Below the pieces are notes generated by a model. It saw only the letters and a list, made by a program, of their open reading frames with translations, did not search any database and had not been told where the DNA came from. Positions 17,474 through 26,561 of a DNA stretch of 39,627 nt are shown in pieces. The position numbers were made by a program, and so were the translations under genes. The stretch is from contig JAMLHL010000033.1 in NCBI GenBank assembly GCA_023957125.1, forward strand, positions 1-39,627, given 5' to 3'. The DNA comes from Chitinophagaceae bacterium (lineage in GTDB: Bacteria > Bacteroidota > Bacteroidia > Chitinophagales > Chitinophagaceae). The stretch's first letter is position 1. Each line of letters opens with the position of its first letter.

Positions 17474-18510
17474 CGGGGCTTGTATTGGGAATCCCGTAAA
17501 ATTTGCACGGCGTCTAATTTCAAAAGCTCGTCAATAGAAGTACCCGGAAACTTCTCCATATATTTTTTGACAATCTGCCATCCTAAAAACAGTGAGATAT
17601 AACCCGGCGATCCCTCCCCTATTTCCTGTGTAACCGGGCCTTCCTCTACATAAGACTGGATTCTGAGCGGATCACTTTCATAGACCAGGTTATTCTGAAG
17701 CAGGTAATTCCAGATGAGTCCTTCGTTGGCGTAGCAACCCTTCAACTGGACTCCGGTATATCCTATTTTAAGGGAGTCTGCGGTATAAGGAAGGATTTTG
17801 TCTAAAAGATAAAGGCGTTTTCCCTTGTCAATGGTCAGGTCCAGCAAGGTTTTGTCCTTTGGGTTGGGAGGAAACAGGTCGTCAATGATATTTTTCATAC
17901 AATTCACCACAATATATGCCGGTCCAAATTTCAGGGAAACATATTCCGGAAACAGAGACTGTGCGATCTGACTCTGGTACAGGCTGGCATTATTTCCCAA
18001 ATGTAGTTGCAACGCAACAGCCAGGGCATCTTCGGTTATGACGTCCCCGCTTTTACCAAAGCTGGTTTGAAAAATAGCGTCTAAAGGACCAATGAAGGTG
18101 ATCAGTTTCCCGGGTGTTTTATAGCCCGGGAAATAATACCGGGTAAACTGTAACCCCGATTTTACCTGTTCTTCTATTTTTGAAAAATCACTGAATATTT
18201 TAGATGCGGTGTCTTTAACTATTTTGTAATCACGCAGAAATATTTTTATCGCGCTGTCCGACTTACCGGTTTCCCCCGGCGACAGGCCTAAAATATATTG
18301 TAGGTAATCGGGAAGAAAGAGCGGGTATTTTTGGTGCAATACCGCTAATCCTGCGTTAATATTGCTGGTGTCAATATTGAAAAAATCCTGTTCAAAATGT
18401 TGCACTTCCAGGTTGATCCTGATATCTGCAACATCGGGTACGGTTTTATTGCTGTTGCATGCCGTAAAGCCAGGCAGTATAAGGAGAAGTGAGTAGAACC
18501 ATTTTTGCAT
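17470..18510 (-). CDS. gldB: GldB-family gliding motility lipoprotein
   Basis: A 346-residue lipoprotein. The frame is open to 18618, but the ATG at 18508-18510 places the signal peptide and lipobox (PGFTAC, Cys18) at the N-terminus. Family signatures seen are VQHFEQDFFNID, YPLFLPDYLQYILGL, GPAYIVVNCMKNIIDDLFPP, NEGLIWNYLLQNNLVYESDP and SPGYISLFLGWQIVKKYME. GldB is needed for gliding in Flavobacterium; in non-gliding Bacteroidota the homologue is of unknown function, with some likeness to the DUF2268 zinc-protease fold. No gldC is adjacent. With porV and gldJ it is the third gliding/T9SS-related gene in the window. Confidence 0.85.
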   Translation of the reverse strand: MQKWFYSLLLILPGFTACNSNKTVPDVADIRINLEVQHFEQDFFNIDTSNINAGLAVLHQKYPLFLPDYLQYILGLSPGETGKSDSAIKIFLRDYKIVKDTASKIFSDFSKIEEQVKSGLQFTRYYFPGYKTPGKLITFIGPLDAIFQTSFGKSGDVITEDALAVALQLHLGNNASLYQSQIAQSLFPEYVSLKFGPAYIVVNCMKNIIDDLFPPNPKDKTLLDLTIDKGKRLYLLDKILPYTADSLKIGYTGVQLKGCYANEGLIWNYLLQNNLVYESDPLRIQSYVEEGPVTQEIGEGSPGYISLFLGWQIVKKYMEKFPGTSIDELLKLDAVQILRDSQYKPR

Positions 18511-18575
18511 AGCTGTTGTAACGCCGTGACTTAAAAAATGTTGCGGGGCGGGGGAATCATTTGAGGTTTCCCTCC

Positions 18576-19148
18576 TTATGTAGCCCAGGCCCTGTCTCCT
18601 TTTTTGTAGGGGATACAACCCTCATATTTTCCAGGTACCGCCATGTAACGCAAAGCCTGGGTGGCTCCTATTTCGGAAGTGAAATAACCCAGCAGGGTCA
18701 GTTCTTTCATCATGCGGAAATAGTGCCTGGGCTCGTCCTGCTTTTTATTAGCCATATACTCTTTTGCTTCTTTGTCAATTTCCGTTAGCAACTCCTTTCG
18801 TGCGGAAGGGTCTATTTCCATGAAAGATTTTCCAAATTTCTTTTTACCGGCATCATTCAAAAGTTTCATCCCCTCATGAAAGATCTTTTGATCATTTTCA
18901 TCGTAACAATCATTGACCATCACGGTCATGAATGCTCCAACCCCTGCGGCTTTGGCACCCGGGGTATCGGTTGTGGGTATGATGGTATCTGCTATCTCAT
19001 CCAGGTAAGCGGTATCCTTTTCTGTGAACGTTGTGGCAGCGGATGTTTTCTTATCCCCCGGCTGGCATCCTTCCAAAAAAACATGGGCTCCTGCAACGGT
19101 ACCGCCAAGGATCAGCGCTACTCTGGATAAGGCGTCGCGTCTGTTCAT
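18576..19148 (-). CDS. Gluconate 2-dehydrogenase subunit 3 family protein (small subunit for GMC dehydrogenase)
   Basis: A 190-residue protein of the PF13618 type. The N-terminus NRRDALSRVALILGG carries a twin arginine, then a hydrophobic segment and a lipobox-like LEGC (Cys28), suggesting Tat export and lipidation. The body has the family blocks EIADTIIPTTDTPGAKAAGV, FGKSFMEID and MMKELTLLGYFTSEIG. In known FAD-dependent glucose, fructose and glucoside-3-dehydrogenases this small subunit chaperones and co-exports the GMC catalytic subunit, which lacks its own signal. The first GMC gene ends 81 bp upstream of this start, so they likely form one transcript. Confidence 0.88.
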   Translation of the reverse strand: MNRRDALSRVALILGGTVAGAHVFLEGCQPGDKKTSAATTFTEKDTAYLDEIADTIIPTTDTPGAKAAGVGAFMTVMVNDCYDENDQKIFHEGMKLLNDAGKKKFGKSFMEIDPSARKELLTEIDKEAKEYMANKKQDEPRHYFRMMKELTLLGYFTSEIGATQALRYMAVPGKYEGCIPYKKGDRAWAT

Positions 19149-19228
19149 AACTGGTAATTTATTAGGTGATCAAAAATAGTTATTCGGGTTCAAATTTTTA
19201 TGTTGTTCCGTTCTTATTCAAATACAGG

Positions 19229-20941
19229 TCAAACATTTCCTTTCTTCAATTCCCGTACCGCATAATCGGCTGCCCTTGCTGTTAACGCCATATAAGTGAT
19301 CGAGGGATTCTGGCAGGCGGAGGAAGCCATACATGCGCCGTCCGTGATGAACACATTCTTCACTTCATGCATCTGGTTGTTCCCGTTAAGCACGGAGGTT
19401 TTAGGGTCGCGCCCCATTCTTGCCGTTCCCATTTCATGGATACAAAAGCCCGGCGCCGGTTTGCTGTCGTAAGTCTTAACATTCCTGAGGCCTGCTTTCT
19501 CCAGCATCTCAGCCGCGCTCTCCATCATGTCTTTCCGCATGGCCATCTCGTTGTCTTTAAACTCGCAGTCTATATCAAGCGTTGGCAGTCCCCATTTATC
19601 CTTTTTCTCCTTGTTGAGAGAAGCTTTATTTTCATAATAAGGCAGGTGTTCCCCCCAGGAGCCTATACCCATACCCCAATTGCCGGGCTCCAGCAATTGA
19701 TCCTTCAATTCTGTTCCTACACCATCCGCGGTCCATTGTCTTCCTCTGGAAGCGCCGCCCTGGTAACCGAAGCCTCTTACGTAATCGTTTCTTTTGGTTT
19801 TTTCACTGATATTCCTGAACCGGGGGATGTAGATGCCGTTCGGTCTTCGTCCATAATAATATTGATCCTGAAAACCGTCATAACTTCCCGAAGCGCCTAC
19901 CCCGTAATGATGATCCATCAAATTGTGCCCTACCTGTTCACTGCCGTTGCCTAATCCGTTGGGGAAAGCATCGGATACTGAATTCAGTAAAATGTGTGCG
20001 GTGCCTAAAGTAGAGGCATTAAGAAAAATGATTCTGGCAAAATATTCTTCCGTTTTCAAAGTTTCCGCATCCAGGATCCGGATCCCTTTCGCCCGCTGGT
20101 TTTCTTTATCGTAGATCACTTCCATTACAATAGAAAAGGGTCGCAGGGTCATATTCCCGGTTTTCATCGCTGCCGGCAGGGTGGCTGAGTTGCTGCTGAA
20201 ATAGCCGGCATACGGGCATCCTTCATGACAACGGTTCCTGTACTGGCAGGGTCCCCGGTCGCCCACTCTTGCAGTATGATTGGCTGTACGCCCGATGATC
20301 ATCTTTCTGCCATCCGCAAAGCCTTTATTGATCCTTTCCGCCACGTGTTTTTCAAGGCAGTTCATTTCCATCGGAGGTTGGAATTTCCCGTCCGGTAATT
20401 GCGGCAAGCCCTCAAGGGATCCGCTGATCCCCACGAAGGGTTCAACATAATCATACCAGGGCGCAATATCCTTATACCGTATGGGCCAGTCCACCCCGTG
20501 CCCGTCCCTGGCGTTGGCTTCAAAATCTATATCGCTCCAGCGATAGCATTGCCGCCCCCAGGTTAAAGATCGCCCTCCTACATGGTATCCCCGGATCCAG
20601 TCGAAGGGTTTCACCTGGGTATAGGGATTGTCTTCATCGCTTACAAAAAAGTGTTTGGACACTTCATTATAAGCATAGCATTTACTTTGTACAGGGCTTT
20701 CTTTCTTGTTTTCCTGCGTAAGCTGATTGTGGTGTTTCAGTTCCCAGGGATTAAGCAGGGTGCCTGTATAATCTTTAGGATGCACTACATTTCTTCCTCT
20801 TTCCAGTACCAGCGTTTTCAGTCCTTTTTCACAAAGTTCTTTAGCTGCCCAGCCGCCGCTGATCCCCGATCCGACTACAATTGCATCGTAGGTGTTTTGC
20901 AGGTTGGCTTTGTTATTAATATTCGTGCTATCGTTTGGCAT
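19229..20941 (-). CDS. GMC oxidoreductase, catalytic subunit of an FAD-dependent sugar dehydrogenase (copy A)
   Basis: A 570-residue flavoprotein. The FAD Rossmann motif is GSGISGG (residues 24-30) followed by an ERG acid, and GGRSLTWGRQ (122-131) is the second FAD contact. Cys232, Cys238 and Cys242 (C-x5-C-x3-C) match the spacing of the 3Fe-4S ligands in bacterial FAD-glucose dehydrogenase. The catalytic pair is His502 (HEMGTARMG) and Asn545 (QNPS), 43 residues apart as in glucose oxidase and cellobiose dehydrogenase. There is no signal peptide; export by hitchhiking on the small subunit is likely. Glucoside/glucose 3-dehydrogenase activity is inferred from the company of DUF1080, cytochrome c and TIM-barrel genes. 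It is a tandem paralogue of the gene at 20996-22681. Confidence 0.9.
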   Translation of the reverse strand: MPNDSTNINNKANLQNTYDAIVVGSGISGGWAAKELCEKGLKTLVLERGRNVVHPKDYTGTLLNPWELKHHNQLTQENKKESPVQSKCYAYNEVSKHFFVSDEDNPYTQVKPFDWIRGYHVGGRSLTWGRQCYRWSDIDFEANARDGHGVDWPIRYKDIAPWYDYVEPFVGISGSLEGLPQLPDGKFQPPMEMNCLEKHVAERINKGFADGRKMIIGRTANHTARVGDRGPCQYRNRCHEGCPYAGYFSSNSATLPAAMKTGNMTLRPFSIVMEVIYDKENQRAKGIRILDAETLKTEEYFARIIFLNASTLGTAHILLNSVSDAFPNGLGNGSEQVGHNLMDHHYGVGASGSYDGFQDQYYYGRRPNGIYIPRFRNISEKTKRNDYVRGFGYQGGASRGRQWTADGVGTELKDQLLEPGNWGMGIGSWGEHLPYYENKASLNKEKKDKWGLPTLDIDCEFKDNEMAMRKDMMESAAEMLEKAGLRNVKTYDSKPAPGFCIHEMGTARMGRDPKTSVLNGNNQMHEVKNVFITDGACMASSACQNPSITYMALTARAADYAVRELKKGNV

Positions 20942-20995
20942 ATTTATAAGGTCATTTTAAGCATTCGCAGATCTGTATGTCCGCGTATGCATGTA

Positions 20996-22681
20996 TTAAA
21001 TATTTCCCTTTTTCAATTCGTTTACAGCATGGTCAGCCGCCCTTGCTGTTAAGGCCATATAACTGAGCGACGGGTTCACGCAGGAGGCGGATGCCATACA
21101 GGAGCCATCTGTCACAAACACATTTTGGGCATCCCAAACCTGGTTCCATTTATTCAAAACGGAAGTTTTAGGATCCTTGCCCATGCGCGCCGTTCCCATT
21201 TCGTGGATACCCCGGCCGATGGTGCCATCCCCGTCCCAGCTTTTAATATTTTTCACGCCGGCTGCTTCCAGCATTTCCGCGGCGTCATTTTGCATATCCT
21301 TTCTCATCTTACGTTCGTTCTCTTTCCATTCCGCGTCAATCGCCAGGACGTTGAGCCCCCATTTATCGGTTTTGGTTTTGTCCAGGGTAACCACATTTTC
21401 ATGATAAGGAAGAATCTCTCCGAAGCCTCCGATCCTCATGGTCCAGCTTCCCGGTTCCGTCAGCATCTCCTTCAGTTCCAGTCCAATCGCCAGTTCTTCC
21501 TGTGAACGGTTGTAGCCTTCGCGACTGCCGCCTCCCTGGTAGCCGAATCCGCGCAGGTAGTCGCGTTTGTCGCCGTTGAGGTTGCGGAAACGTGGGATAT
21601 AGATCCCGTTCGGACGGCGGCCGTAATAATATTGATCCTCATAACCATCAACCGTACCTCCGGCGCCCACTCCCAAATGATGATCCATCAGATTATGGCC
21701 AAGCTCTCCACTACTGCTGCCCAGCCCTCCTGGCCAGATATCCGTTGCGGAGTTTAGCAGGATCCAGGTACTGTTTAAAGTAGAAGCGTTCAGGAAAATT
21801 ATTTTTGCTTTGTATTCGTAGGTTTGATTGTTTTCCGCGTCCAGCACTTCCACCCCGGTGGCCTTTTTACTGTCTTTATCGTAAATAAGCCTGGTAACGA
21901 TAGACCAGGGACGCAGGGTGAGGTTGCCTGTTTTTGTAGCTGCAGGAAGGGTAGAAGACTGGGTGCTGAAATAAGCGCCATAAGGGCATCCCAGCCAGCA
22001 TTTGTTTCTGAACTGGCAACTTTGCCTGCCTTGTTTTTCGTAGGGAACCGTGATGTTGGCCGTACGCCCGATGATCATTCTGCGTTTCCCGGTGTATTGT
22101 TTTTCAATCCTGGCCGCAACGTCTTTTTCAACGCAGGTCATTTCCATCGGAGGCAGAAACTGACCGTCGGGTAACTGTGGAAGGCCCTCTTTTGAACCAC
22201 TGATACCGGCGAATCGCTCCACATAATCGTACCAGGGCGCTATATCTTTATAACGGATCGGCCAATCTGTGGCTATTCCTTCCTTAGCGTTCGCTTCGTA
22301 ATCGAGATCGCTCCAGCGATAGCTCTGCCGGCCCCAGGTGAGCGACCGGCCTCCTACCTGGTAGCCGCGGAACCAGTCGAATCGTTTTATTTCCGTATAG
22401 GGGCATTCACTGTCTTTTACCCAATAATCGAGGTTGGTTTCATTCAGCGGGTAATCGCGTTTCAGTACGGGATAGTCTTTGATCATTTGCTGGGTTCGTC
22501 CGCCGCGATGAGGAAATTCCCACGGATTTTTGTTGGCATTCACATACCCTTTTATGTGTTCGATATTGCGACCGCGCTCCAGCATCAGTACTTTCAGCCC
22601 TTTTTCAGTCAGTTCCTTGGCTGCCCAGCCGCCGCTGATCCCTGACCCTATGACAATAGCATCGTAAATGTTCTCTGGCAT
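20996..22681 (-). CDS. GMC oxidoreductase, catalytic subunit of an FAD-dependent sugar dehydrogenase (copy B)
   Basis: A 561-residue paralogue of the neighbouring GMC protein, alike along the entire length, so a tandem duplication. It has FAD motif GSGISGG (12-18), GGRSLTWGRQ (110-119), the cluster cysteines Cys222, Cys228 and Cys232 with identical C-x5-C-x3-C spacing, and the catalytic pair His493/Asn536. The copies diverge mainly in the N-terminal insertion (about 45-100) and around residues 385-420, which may reflect different substrates. It lacks a signal peptide. A 54-bp gap separates it from copy A, and the TIM-barrel gene ends 39 bp before its start on the same strand. Only one small-subunit gene serves the two copies here. 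Confidence 0.9.
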   Translation of the reverse strand: MPENIYDAIVIGSGISGGWAAKELTEKGLKVLMLERGRNIEHIKGYVNANKNPWEFPHRGGRTQQMIKDYPVLKRDYPLNETNLDYWVKDSECPYTEIKRFDWFRGYQVGGRSLTWGRQSYRWSDLDYEANAKEGIATDWPIRYKDIAPWYDYVERFAGISGSKEGLPQLPDGQFLPPMEMTCVEKDVAARIEKQYTGKRRMIIGRTANITVPYEKQGRQSCQFRNKCWLGCPYGAYFSTQSSTLPAATKTGNLTLRPWSIVTRLIYDKDSKKATGVEVLDAENNQTYEYKAKIIFLNASTLNSTWILLNSATDIWPGGLGSSSGELGHNLMDHHLGVGAGGTVDGYEDQYYYGRRPNGIYIPRFRNLNGDKRDYLRGFGYQGGGSREGYNRSQEELAIGLELKEMLTEPGSWTMRIGGFGEILPYHENVVTLDKTKTDKWGLNVLAIDAEWKENERKMRKDMQNDAAEMLEAAGVKNIKSWDGDGTIGRGIHEMGTARMGKDPKTSVLNKWNQVWDAQNVFVTDGSCMASASCVNPSLSYMALTARAADHAVNELKKGNI

Positions 22682-22720
22682 AGCTTACGTTTTTTTATAA
22701 ATCTCCAATTTTCTTTATTA

Positions 22721-23629
22721 TCATACATCACAAATCGTAACGCCTTCCTTAAGAGATGCCAGTTGTCCTTCGGCATCCTTCGGTGTGGGAATAAATTCCT
22801 GGGCTACATAACCATTAAAGCCCAAATCAACAATCGCCTTCATAATTGCCGGGTAGTATAATTCCTGGGAATCGTTGATTTCTCTTCTTCCCGGAACCCC
22901 TCCGGTATGGAAATGCGAAAGGAAGGGATAATATTGCCGGATCGTTCGGATCACATCTCCCTCATCTATCTGCATGTGGTATATATCGTATAACAACCTG
23001 AAATTTTCTGATCCCAACCGTTTGGCTAATTCCACTCCCCATGCGGTTTTGTCGCACTGGTAATCTTTATGATCTATTTTGCTGTTCAGCAGCTCCATTA
23101 CCAGGGTCACTTTATGCTTTTCTGCAATTCCAATCACCCGCTTTAATCCGTTGGTACAGTTTTTCCAACCGGTTTCATCGTCCAGGTTCCGCCGGCTCCC
23201 GCTGAAGCAGATCAGTTGTTTGTAGCCGGCTTTCGCCACCAGGGGGATCATTTCGGAATAATTTTTAATCAGTGTGGGGTGAAATTCGGGATGATTCCAT
23301 CCGTCTTCCAGGTTAATTTCCGCGCCATTGCACATGGAAGAGTAAATGCCATGTTTCCGGAGCACCGGCCAATCTTTGGGTCCAACCAGATCAATGGCGC
23401 TGAACCCTATTTTTTTTACGCCTATGCAAAATTCTTCCAGCGGAATATTGCCGTAACACCACCTGCAAACCGAATGATTGATATTTCCTTTCATAGTGTG
23501 ATCGCTTTCCTTATCGTTTATAAAGTTGGGGTTCCGGGAAAACCCATCCCGGGTTGCACTTAGAGCCAGGGAGCCCAAAAAAATATTTTTGATAGCCTGT
23601 CTGCGGGAATGTGGTGATTGTTTAGCCAT
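22721..23629 (-). CDS. TIM-barrel sugar isomerase/epimerase (hydroxypyruvate-isomerase-like) with Tat-like leader
   Basis: A 302-residue AP-endonuclease-2/xylose-isomerase-like TIM barrel. Metal-site residues are visible: Glu in VMELLNS, Asp/His in LLYDIYHMQIDEGD, His in LSHFHTGGVPGR and Glu in VAQEFIPT, an order typical of the hydroxypyruvate isomerase (Hyi) branch. About 45 extra N-terminal residues carry HSRRQAIKNIFLG and a hydrophobic run, a twin-arginine-like leader, so periplasmic location is likely. A TTG two codons earlier is possible; the ATG at 23627-23629 is preferred. It is upstream in the same direction as the GMC genes and divergent from the Gfo/Idh gene. Isomerase versus keto-glycoside lyase activity cannot be decided from sequence. 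Confidence 0.82.
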   Translation of the reverse strand: MAKQSPHSRRQAIKNIFLGSLALSATRDGFSRNPNFINDKESDHTMKGNINHSVCRWCYGNIPLEEFCIGVKKIGFSAIDLVGPKDWPVLRKHGIYSSMCNGAEINLEDGWNHPEFHPTLIKNYSEMIPLVAKAGYKQLICFSGSRRNLDDETGWKNCTNGLKRVIGIAEKHKVTLVMELLNSKIDHKDYQCDKTAWGVELAKRLGSENFRLLYDIYHMQIDEGDVIRTIRQYYPFLSHFHTGGVPGRREINDSQELYYPAIMKAIVDLGFNGYVAQEFIPTPKDAEGQLASLKEGVTICDV

Positions 23630-23673
23630 GATCAAACAAAGGTCAAGGTAATAAATGTTTATTAAAAAACCGA

Positions 23674-23703
23674 TTGCGGGTTAAGGTAAATGTTTTACTT
23701 TTA
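23674..23703 (+). promoter_or_regulatory. Bacteroidota-type promoter of the plus-strand sugar operon
   Basis: TTG at 23674-23676, exactly 19 nt, then TACTTTTA at 23696-23703 fits the TTG-N19-21-TAnnTTTG consensus except for the last base. It lies 39 bp upstream of the Gfo/Idh ATG, inside the 113-bp divergent gap. Confidence 0.6.
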
Positions 23704-23742
23704 AGCCTCTTCTGATTTTTAAAATACCTTAATATTTTTTTC

Positions 23743-24900
23743 ATGAACAGAAAATTACGAATGGGGATGATTGGCGGAGGCAAAGGCGCCTTCATCGGGG
23801 CGGTTCACCGTATTGCGGCTAATATGGACGGGCTTATTGAGTTGTCCTGCGCTGCTTTAAGCTCCCGCCCCGAAGTTGCCAGGGAATCGGGTAAAGCCCT
23901 GTTTCTGCCGGATGACCGGATTTACGGCAGTTATGACGAAATGATAGAAAAAGAAAGCCGGTTGCCGGCTGATAGGCGGATGGATTTCGTGTCTGTTGTT
24001 ACTCCCAATTTTGCTCATTTTGACCCCGCGTTTAAAGCGCTCAGCAACGGATTCCATGTGGTTATTGACAAGCCCATAACGTTGACCCTCGCCGAAGCAA
24101 AGCAATTACAGAAAAAGGTGGAGGAAACAGGCTTGCTGCTTTGTTTAACCCATACCTATTCGGGCTACCCAATGGTAAAGCAGGCCAAACAAATGATCAG
24201 GGAAGGGATGTTGGGAAAGGTCAGGAAGATCTGGGTGGAATATCCCCAGGGTTGGTTAAGCGGCCTTACCGAGAAGGAAGGGAATGCGCAGGCGGTGTGG
24301 AGAACCGATCCGGCTAAATCGGGTAAAAGCAGTTGCATGGGTGATATTGGCACGCACGCGGCCCATTTGGCCGAATATATCACGGGTTTAAAAATTACCC
24401 GTTTGTGTGCCGATCTGAATATTATGGTGGAAGGCAGGCAATTAGATGATGACGGCAATGTGCTGCTGCGTTTTGACAACGGCGCCACCGGGGTATTGAT
24501 GGCTTCGCAGGTGGCTGCAGGAGAAGAGAACGCCCTTAAAATAAGGATCTATGGAGAGAAGGGCGGCCTGGAATGGGCACAGCAGGAGCCGAATACCTTA
24601 CTGGTAAAATGGCTTGACGAGCCTGCCCAGATTTATCGTACCGGAGCCGGCTATCTCGGGCATTTTGCAAAGCACAATACCCGCACCCCGGGAGGACATC
24701 CTGAGGGATATCTTGAAGCTTTCGGGAATATCTACCGGAATTTTGCCCTGACATTGTCTGCAAAAATTGCGGGACAAAAACCCACGGAAGAAATGCTGGA
24801 TTTCCCAACGGTAGAAGAAGGCGTCCGGGGAATGGCTTTCATTGATAATGTGGTGAAAAGCGGTGCGAGTAAAGAAAAATGGACCTTATTTGAAGTGTAA
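23743..24900 (+). CDS. Gfo/Idh/MocA-family sugar oxidoreductase (cytosolic)
   Basis: A 385-residue NAD(P)-dependent dehydrogenase without a signal peptide. The N-terminal Rossmann motif is MIGGGKGAFIG (residues 9-19), the catalytic lysine is in VIDKPITL, and the second-domain site GDIGTHAAHL supplies Asp and His in the D-x3-H arrangement. Families of this type oxidise or reduce sugars at C3 (for example levoglucosan dehydrogenase and the DgpA-type enzymes that open C-glycosides). Leading a plus-strand operon with a TIM barrel, cytochrome c and DUF1080 supports a role in interconverting 3-keto sugars; this is inference. Confidence 0.85.
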   Translation: MNRKLRMGMIGGGKGAFIGAVHRIAANMDGLIELSCAALSSRPEVARESGKALFLPDDRIYGSYDEMIEKESRLPADRRMDFVSVVTPNFAHFDPAFKALSNGFHVVIDKPITLTLAEAKQLQKKVEETGLLLCLTHTYSGYPMVKQAKQMIREGMLGKVRKIWVEYPQGWLSGLTEKEGNAQAVWRTDPAKSGKSSCMGDIGTHAAHLAEYITGLKITRLCADLNIMVEGRQLDDDGNVLLRFDNGATGVLMASQVAAGEENALKIRIYGEKGGLEWAQQEPNTLLVKWLDEPAQIYRTGAGYLGHFAKHNTRTPGGHPEGYLEAFGNIYRNFALTLSAKIAGQKPTEEMLDFPTVEEGVRGMAFIDNVVKSGASKEKWTLFEV

Positions 24901-25007
24901 ACGAGGTTCGCGTGAAAGGCCGGCCAGAATTTACGAGCGTCGTTTTTACCTTTCCCGCTAAGAAATCTACACTTAATTTATTTTTTCATTATAAAACTTT
25001 TTGAATC

Positions 25008-26063
25008 ATGACAAATATCCAGGGCCCTGCCATTTTTCTTGCTCAGTTTTTAGGAGATCAGGCGCCTTTTAATAGTTTAGAAGCTATCTGCAAATGGGCT
25101 AAGGAATTAGGGTATAAAGGCGTTCAGATACCCACCTGGGACGGGCGCATTATTGATTTGCAGAAAGCGGCTGAAAGCAAGACTTATGCCGATGAAATAA
25201 AGGGCATCGTGAATGCGGCAGGGCTTGAGATCACCGAATTATCCACCCATTTGCAAGGTCAGCTGGTGGCGGTTCATCCTGCCTATGATGATCTGTTTGA
25301 CGGGTTTGCACCACCCGAATACAGGGGCAATCCTAAAAAACGGACCGAATGGGCGGTGCAACAATTGAAATACGGAGCGAAGGCCTCGAAAAATTTAGGA
25401 TTAAAAGCCCATGGTACTTTCAGCGGCGCTTTGTTGTGGCATACGGTTTATCCCTGGCCCCAGCGTCCTGCCGGACTGGTGGATACCGGGTTTACGGAAT
25501 TAGCCAACCGGTGGTTGCCGATCCTGAACACCTTTGATGAAAACGGTGTTGACCTGTGTTACGAAATTCATCCCGGAGAAGACCTTCATGACGGGATCTC
25601 CTATGAAATGTTCCTGGAGAAGGTGAAGCATCATCCGCGCGCCTGTTTGCTGTACGATCCCAGCCATTTTGTATTGCAGTGTTTAAATTACCTGGACTAT
25701 ATAGATAATTATCACGAACGGATCCGCATGTTTCACGTAAAGGATGCAGAGTTTAATCCTACCGGTAAACAAGGCGTATATGGCGGCTACCAGGGTTGGG
25801 TAGAGCGCGCCGGCCGTTTTCGTTCTCTGGGCGATGGACAGGTGGATTTCAAATCTATTTTCAGCAAATTAGCCGCATATAATTATGATGGCTGGGCTGT
25901 GCTGGAATGGGAATGCGCGCTGAAACATCCGGAAGCCGGTGCGGCTGAAGGCGCGCCCTTTATTAAAAATCATATCATACGGGTTACGGAAAAAGCGTTT
26001 GACGACTTTGCAGGAACCGGTAGTGATGAAAAATTTAATCGGAAGGTTTTAGGACTGGCGTAA
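25008..26063 (+). CDS. TIM-barrel sugar phosphate isomerase/epimerase family protein
   Basis: A 351-residue cytosolic AP_endonuc_2/xylose-isomerase-like TIM barrel. Metal-ligand candidates are Glu in LCYEIHPGED, Asp in LLYDPSHF, His/Asp in MFHVKDAE and Glu in VLEWECA. The protein is longer than Hyi and belongs to the Bacteroidota group usually found beside Gfo/Idh proteins. Relatives include 3-keto-glycoside lyases and C-glycoside deglycosidase subunits, so an eliminase or epimerase role on keto sugars is plausible. It is 107 bp downstream of the Gfo/Idh gene. A weak stem (TCGGA/TCCGA at 26071-26088, then five T) separates it from the cytochrome gene. Confidence 0.85.
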   Translation: MTNIQGPAIFLAQFLGDQAPFNSLEAICKWAKELGYKGVQIPTWDGRIIDLQKAAESKTYADEIKGIVNAAGLEITELSTHLQGQLVAVHPAYDDLFDGFAPPEYRGNPKKRTEWAVQQLKYGAKASKNLGLKAHGTFSGALLWHTVYPWPQRPAGLVDTGFTELANRWLPILNTFDENGVDLCYEIHPGEDLHDGISYEMFLEKVKHHPRACLLYDPSHFVLQCLNYLDYIDNYHERIRMFHVKDAEFNPTGKQGVYGGYQGWVERAGRFRSLGDGQVDFKSIFSKLAAYNYDGWAVLEWECALKHPEAGAAEGAPFIKNHIIRVTEKAFDDFAGTGSDEKFNRKVLGLA

Positions 26064-26121
26064 AATTTATTCGGATATTTACGTCCGATTTTTAACAAGA
26101 AGAAATTAAACAGATTACAGT

Positions 26122-26556
26122 ATGAAAAAGGTGATTGCCTTATTTTCCATTATTGCTTTAGCTTATGCCTGTGGCAGTGGGCCAACCGAAGTTAAAAAGC
26201 CCATTAGTGTAAATGTAAATCCGCAAATTGGAGGGGATCAAAATGAAGCGGTATCTTCTGCTTCGCCGGCTGCTCCATCGTCCGCCGCCACACCGGCTGC
26301 TGCGCCGGCAAAGGATGGGAAGGCTTTGATAAGCAGTTCTGATTGCCTGGCCTGCCACAATGAACACAATAAACTGGTTGGACCGTCCTATGCAGACGTT
26401 GCCAAGAAATACAAAGAAGCCGATATTCCCCACTTAGTGAAGAAGATCATTGACGGTGGCGCCGGCGCCTGGGGTGAGATCCCGATGTCTCCCCATCCTA
26501 CCCTTGCCCAAGATGATGCGGAAGCCATGGTAAAGTATATACTCACTATTAAATAG
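26122..26556 (+). CDS. Lipoprotein c-type cytochrome (class I)
   Basis: A 144-residue lipoprotein with lipobox LAYAC (Cys17) and an Ala/Pro/Ser-rich linker (about 45-65). A single-haem cytochrome c domain follows: the haem-binding motif is CLACH near residue 75 and the distal Met is in IPMSPHP near residue 120. It is tethered in the periplasm and the natural electron acceptor for a periplasmic flavin dehydrogenase; glucoside-3-dehydrogenase and FAD-GDH complexes usually include a cytochrome c subunit. It is followed after 5 bp by the DUF1080 gene, so translation is close-coupled. Confidence 0.92.
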   Translation: MKKVIALFSIIALAYACGSGPTEVKKPISVNVNPQIGGDQNEAVSSASPAAPSSAATPAAAPAKDGKALISSSDCLACHNEHNKLVGPSYADVAKKYKEADIPHLVKKIIDGGAGAWGEIPMSPHPTLAQDDAEAMVKYILTIK

Positions 26557-26561
26557 AAGGT

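Noticed and set aside
24900..25007. Terminator between the Gfo/Idh and TIM-barrel genes
   Set aside because: Only a GGCCGGCC palindrome and a 4-bp ACGA/TCGT stem are present; too weak, so the genes may be cotranscribed.
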